From: Verrucomicrobia subdivision 3 bacterium UBA693
GTDB lineage: Bacteria; Verrucomicrobiota; Verrucomicrobiia; Limisphaerales; UBA8199
DNA length: 5,232 bases
Assembly (NCBI GenBank): GCA_002298785.1
Contig: DBMR01000038.1
Coordinates: forward strand, 1 to 5,232
Reading direction: 5' to 3'
Shown: in pieces, positions 4,366 to 5,232 of the stretch
Numbering within the stretch: the first letter of the stretch is position 1
Layout: each line of letters opens with the position of its first letter
The notes under the pieces: model-generated
Told to the model about the DNA's origin: nothing
The model's input: only the letters and a program-made list of their open reading frames with translations
Databases searched by the model: none
Program-made: the position numbers and the translations under genes

Positions 4366-4368
4366 TTT

Positions 4369-4722
4369 ATGAGCGCGTCCTCTGACAAGGGCAACAACTC
4401 GCTCCGGAATTTCCCGCCGGACATCCTGACAGCTTTGGGGCTACCCATTGTGGCCGCTGCACTCGTTGCATCCTGGATTCTATCAATCCATGGCGCCGCT
4501 TGGATATGGGCGGCGGGGACCGCGTTTTCGGTCGCAATCCTTGGCGCTGTGTTGCTGTTCATCGCGAAACTGCCGGTCTATCGCCAGGGGCGCTTTCTCA
4601 CGTTCGGCATTCAGGCGTTACCAATGAGCTCTCACCGATTTTATCGGTGGGGCTGCCGATGCAGCCTTCTCGGAATCGCCGGGATGTTCATGCTGTGGCT
4701 GGCTTCGACATTATGGCGCTGA
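4369..4722 (+). CDS. Small membrane protein with three helices, cassette gene 8
   Basis: 117 residues, family not recognised. A polar N-terminus (MSASSDKGNNSLRNFPPD) is followed by membrane helices at about 19-40, 43-66 and 99-116. A basic, aromatic loop (KLPVYRQGRFLTFG, 67-80) and a second loop ending H-R-F-Y-R-W-G-C-R-C (89-98) lie between helices 2 and 3, with a paired cysteine motif C-R-C at 96-98. The long loop is positively charged and so probably cytoplasmic. ATG 4369 is chosen over the TTG at 4360 because the latter lies in the core site. The stop is 1 base before the R'' box. A candidate promoter and leader ORF lie upstream, so this gene may have its own transcription. Confidence 0.78.
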   Translation: MSASSDKGNNSLRNFPPDILTALGLPIVAAALVASWILSIHGAAWIWAAGTAFSVAILGAVLLFIAKLPVYRQGRFLTFGIQALPMSSHRFYRWGCRCSLLGIAGMFMLWLASTLWR

Positions 4723-4723
4723 A

Positions 4724-4816
4724 ACCCAACCCTTTTGTACAGCGGACGCGGGAATGGCCCTTACGTTTCCAATTCGGACGTCAGTGGTCCCGCGCCGCTG
4801 ACAATCGTCGTTCGGC
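4724..4816 (+). other. attC recombination site 8
   Basis: R'' ACCCAAC (4724-4730) fits RYYYAAC perfectly; the core is GTTCGGC (4810-4816). The inner stem pairs CAGCGG (4740-4745) and CGCGGGA (4747-4753) with TCCCGCG (4788-4794) and CCGCTG (4795-4800), leaving only A4746 unpaired on the 5' arm. The spacers on either side are both 9 bases, giving a symmetric site. Confidence 0.9.
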
Positions 4817-4836
4817 AGAGGTGCCAAATTGATCGC

Positions 4837-5133
4837 ATGAAAGCTTTGGATACTGCACTTGTCATCGGCTGTCTGACAGCGTATGGACTGAATTGGCTGC
4901 ATCGACGCTGGTTCTTCCGGGATGAGAAGATCTCAGAATTTTGCTCCTCGCGGTGGGGCGTCTGCCTTGGATTTGCATATTTGCTGCTGACTCCTGTGGC
5001 TGTGTTGGGGCTCGCGGGTGTAGTTTCTCTTGAGCCCTTCGCGCTGGCTGTAATGGGGATTGCCATGCTTGCTGCCGTTGGGGAGATTGTTTGGCGGCAC
5101 CATCGGTACAGGAGGGTAGCCAATGGTCGATAG
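4837..5133 (+). CDS. Small membrane protein, cassette gene 9
   Basis: 98 residues, family not recognised. Membrane helices are at about 3-19, 36-60 and 63-81. A basic aromatic segment (LHRRWFFRDEK, 20-30) follows helix 1, and the C-terminus is strongly basic (RHHRYRRVANGR), so both are probably cytoplasmic-facing or close to the membrane surface. The frame is open back to 4735, but that part runs through the attC hairpin; ATG 4837, 27 bases after the core at 4810, is the first start beyond it. An AGAGG at 4817-4821 is too far away to be a strong ribosome site. The TAG stop is 3 bases before the R'' box. It has the same general plan as genes 2 and 8, without recognisable sequence similarity. 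Confidence 0.78.
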   Translation: MKALDTALVIGCLTAYGLNWLHRRWFFRDEKISEFCSSRWGVCLGFAYLLLTPVAVLGLAGVVSLEPFALAVMGIAMLAAVGEIVWRHHRYRRVANGR

Positions 5134-5136
5134 ACT

Positions 5137-5232
5137 GCCGAACCAGCGGCCTGGAGCGGACGCGGGATGGCGCATCTTGTTTGCATTCGCACATCCTCGA
5201 CCCCCCTGCGCGGCTCAGAAGCTGTGAAGAAA
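5137..5232 (+). other. attC recombination site 9 (partial, runs off right edge)
   Basis: R'' GCCGAAC (5137-5143) is an exact complement of this cassette's core GTTCGGC at 4810. The inner stem pairs CT (5151-5152), GAGC (5154-5157) and CGCG (5161-5164) with CGCG (5209-5212), GCTC (5213-5216) and AG (5217-5218). G5153 and GGA (5158-5160) are unpaired on the 5' arm. The GTT core that should close the site lies past the window edge. Confidence 0.78.

Larger units (their letters stand above)
326..5232 (+). mobile_element. Integron gene-cassette array, nine cassettes, no integrase in window
   Basis: Nine + strand genes are each bounded by a GTT-type core site upstream and an AAC-type R'' box at or just after the stop codon. 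Core and R'' pairs within one cassette are: GTTCGGT 326 / TCCGAAC 673; GTTACGC 762 / GCCTAAC 1093; GTTACCC 1590 / GGGTAAC 2031; GTTAGCC 3633 / GGCTAAT 4044; GTTGGGT 4359 / ACCCAAC 4724; GTTCGGC 4810 / GCCGAAC 5137. In integron cassettes the R'' box is complementary to the start of its own cassette because both meet in the circular form; these pairs match 6-7 of 7. The cassettes with cores at 1178, 2092 and 3021 match poorly. Whether the platform is a sedentary chromosomal integron or an integrase-less cluster cannot be told. Confidence 0.85.

Noticed and set aside
4761..5194. Three overlapping - strand ORFs of 80-143 residues opposite gene 9
   Set aside because: They cross attC hairpins at both ends and are antisense to a well-bounded cassette gene with clear membrane helices.
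673..5232. CRISPR-like array, because similar repeats recur
   Set aside because: Spacing is several hundred bases with genes between, and the repeats are long imperfect palindromes with variable loops, which fits attC and not CRISPR.

Overview
The window is a stretch of an integron gene-cassette array. No integrase gene and no attI site are visible, so it is an internal piece of a long array or an integrase-less cluster. Nine small genes (about 98-164 residues) all lie on the + strand. Each starts within about 75 bases of a GTT core site and, with one exception, stops within about 20 bases of a matching R''-type box. Between most of them lie imperfect inverted repeats of about 70-100 bp with attC architecture: outer R boxes, long inner arms and unpaired bases mostly on the 5' arm. 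The strongest support is internal to each cassette. The first bases of a cassette should be complementary to its own R'' box, and this holds 7/7 for three cassettes (starting at 1590, 4359 and 4810) and 6/7 for two (starting at 326 and 762).

Layout. 1-259: 3' end of a group II intron on the + strand (tail of the intron-encoded protein, then ribozyme domains V and VI). 260-335: 3' flank with a cassette core site. 336-2029: four cassettes (two small membrane proteins, a DUF6968-like protein, a lipoprotein). 2031-2496: damaged or atypical attC region containing a multi-hairpin palindromic repeat, with no gene. 2497-2940: DUF4288-like protein. 3033-3527: single-pass exported protein. 3647-4039: four-helix membrane protein. 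4039-4368: decayed 3' end of a second, unrelated group II intron on the - strand sitting in an attC R'' box, then a candidate promoter and a tiny leader ORF. 4369-5133: two more small membrane proteins, then a partial attC at the right edge.

The genes do not form a pathway. They are independently captured cargo that shares the recombination format. Five of nine encode small polytopic membrane proteins of unknown role, one is a lipoprotein and one is membrane-anchored. Most starts lack a good Shine-Dalgarno sequence and cassettes are packed nearly end to end, so expression probably depends on upstream promoters; the one plausible internal promoter is near 4257-4286.

Organism: a GC-rich Gram-negative-type bacterium, judged from the lipoprotein signal and cassette style. 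The palindromic repeat and attC style remind me of environmental PVC-group or proteobacterial genomes, but I cannot assign a phylum from this window.
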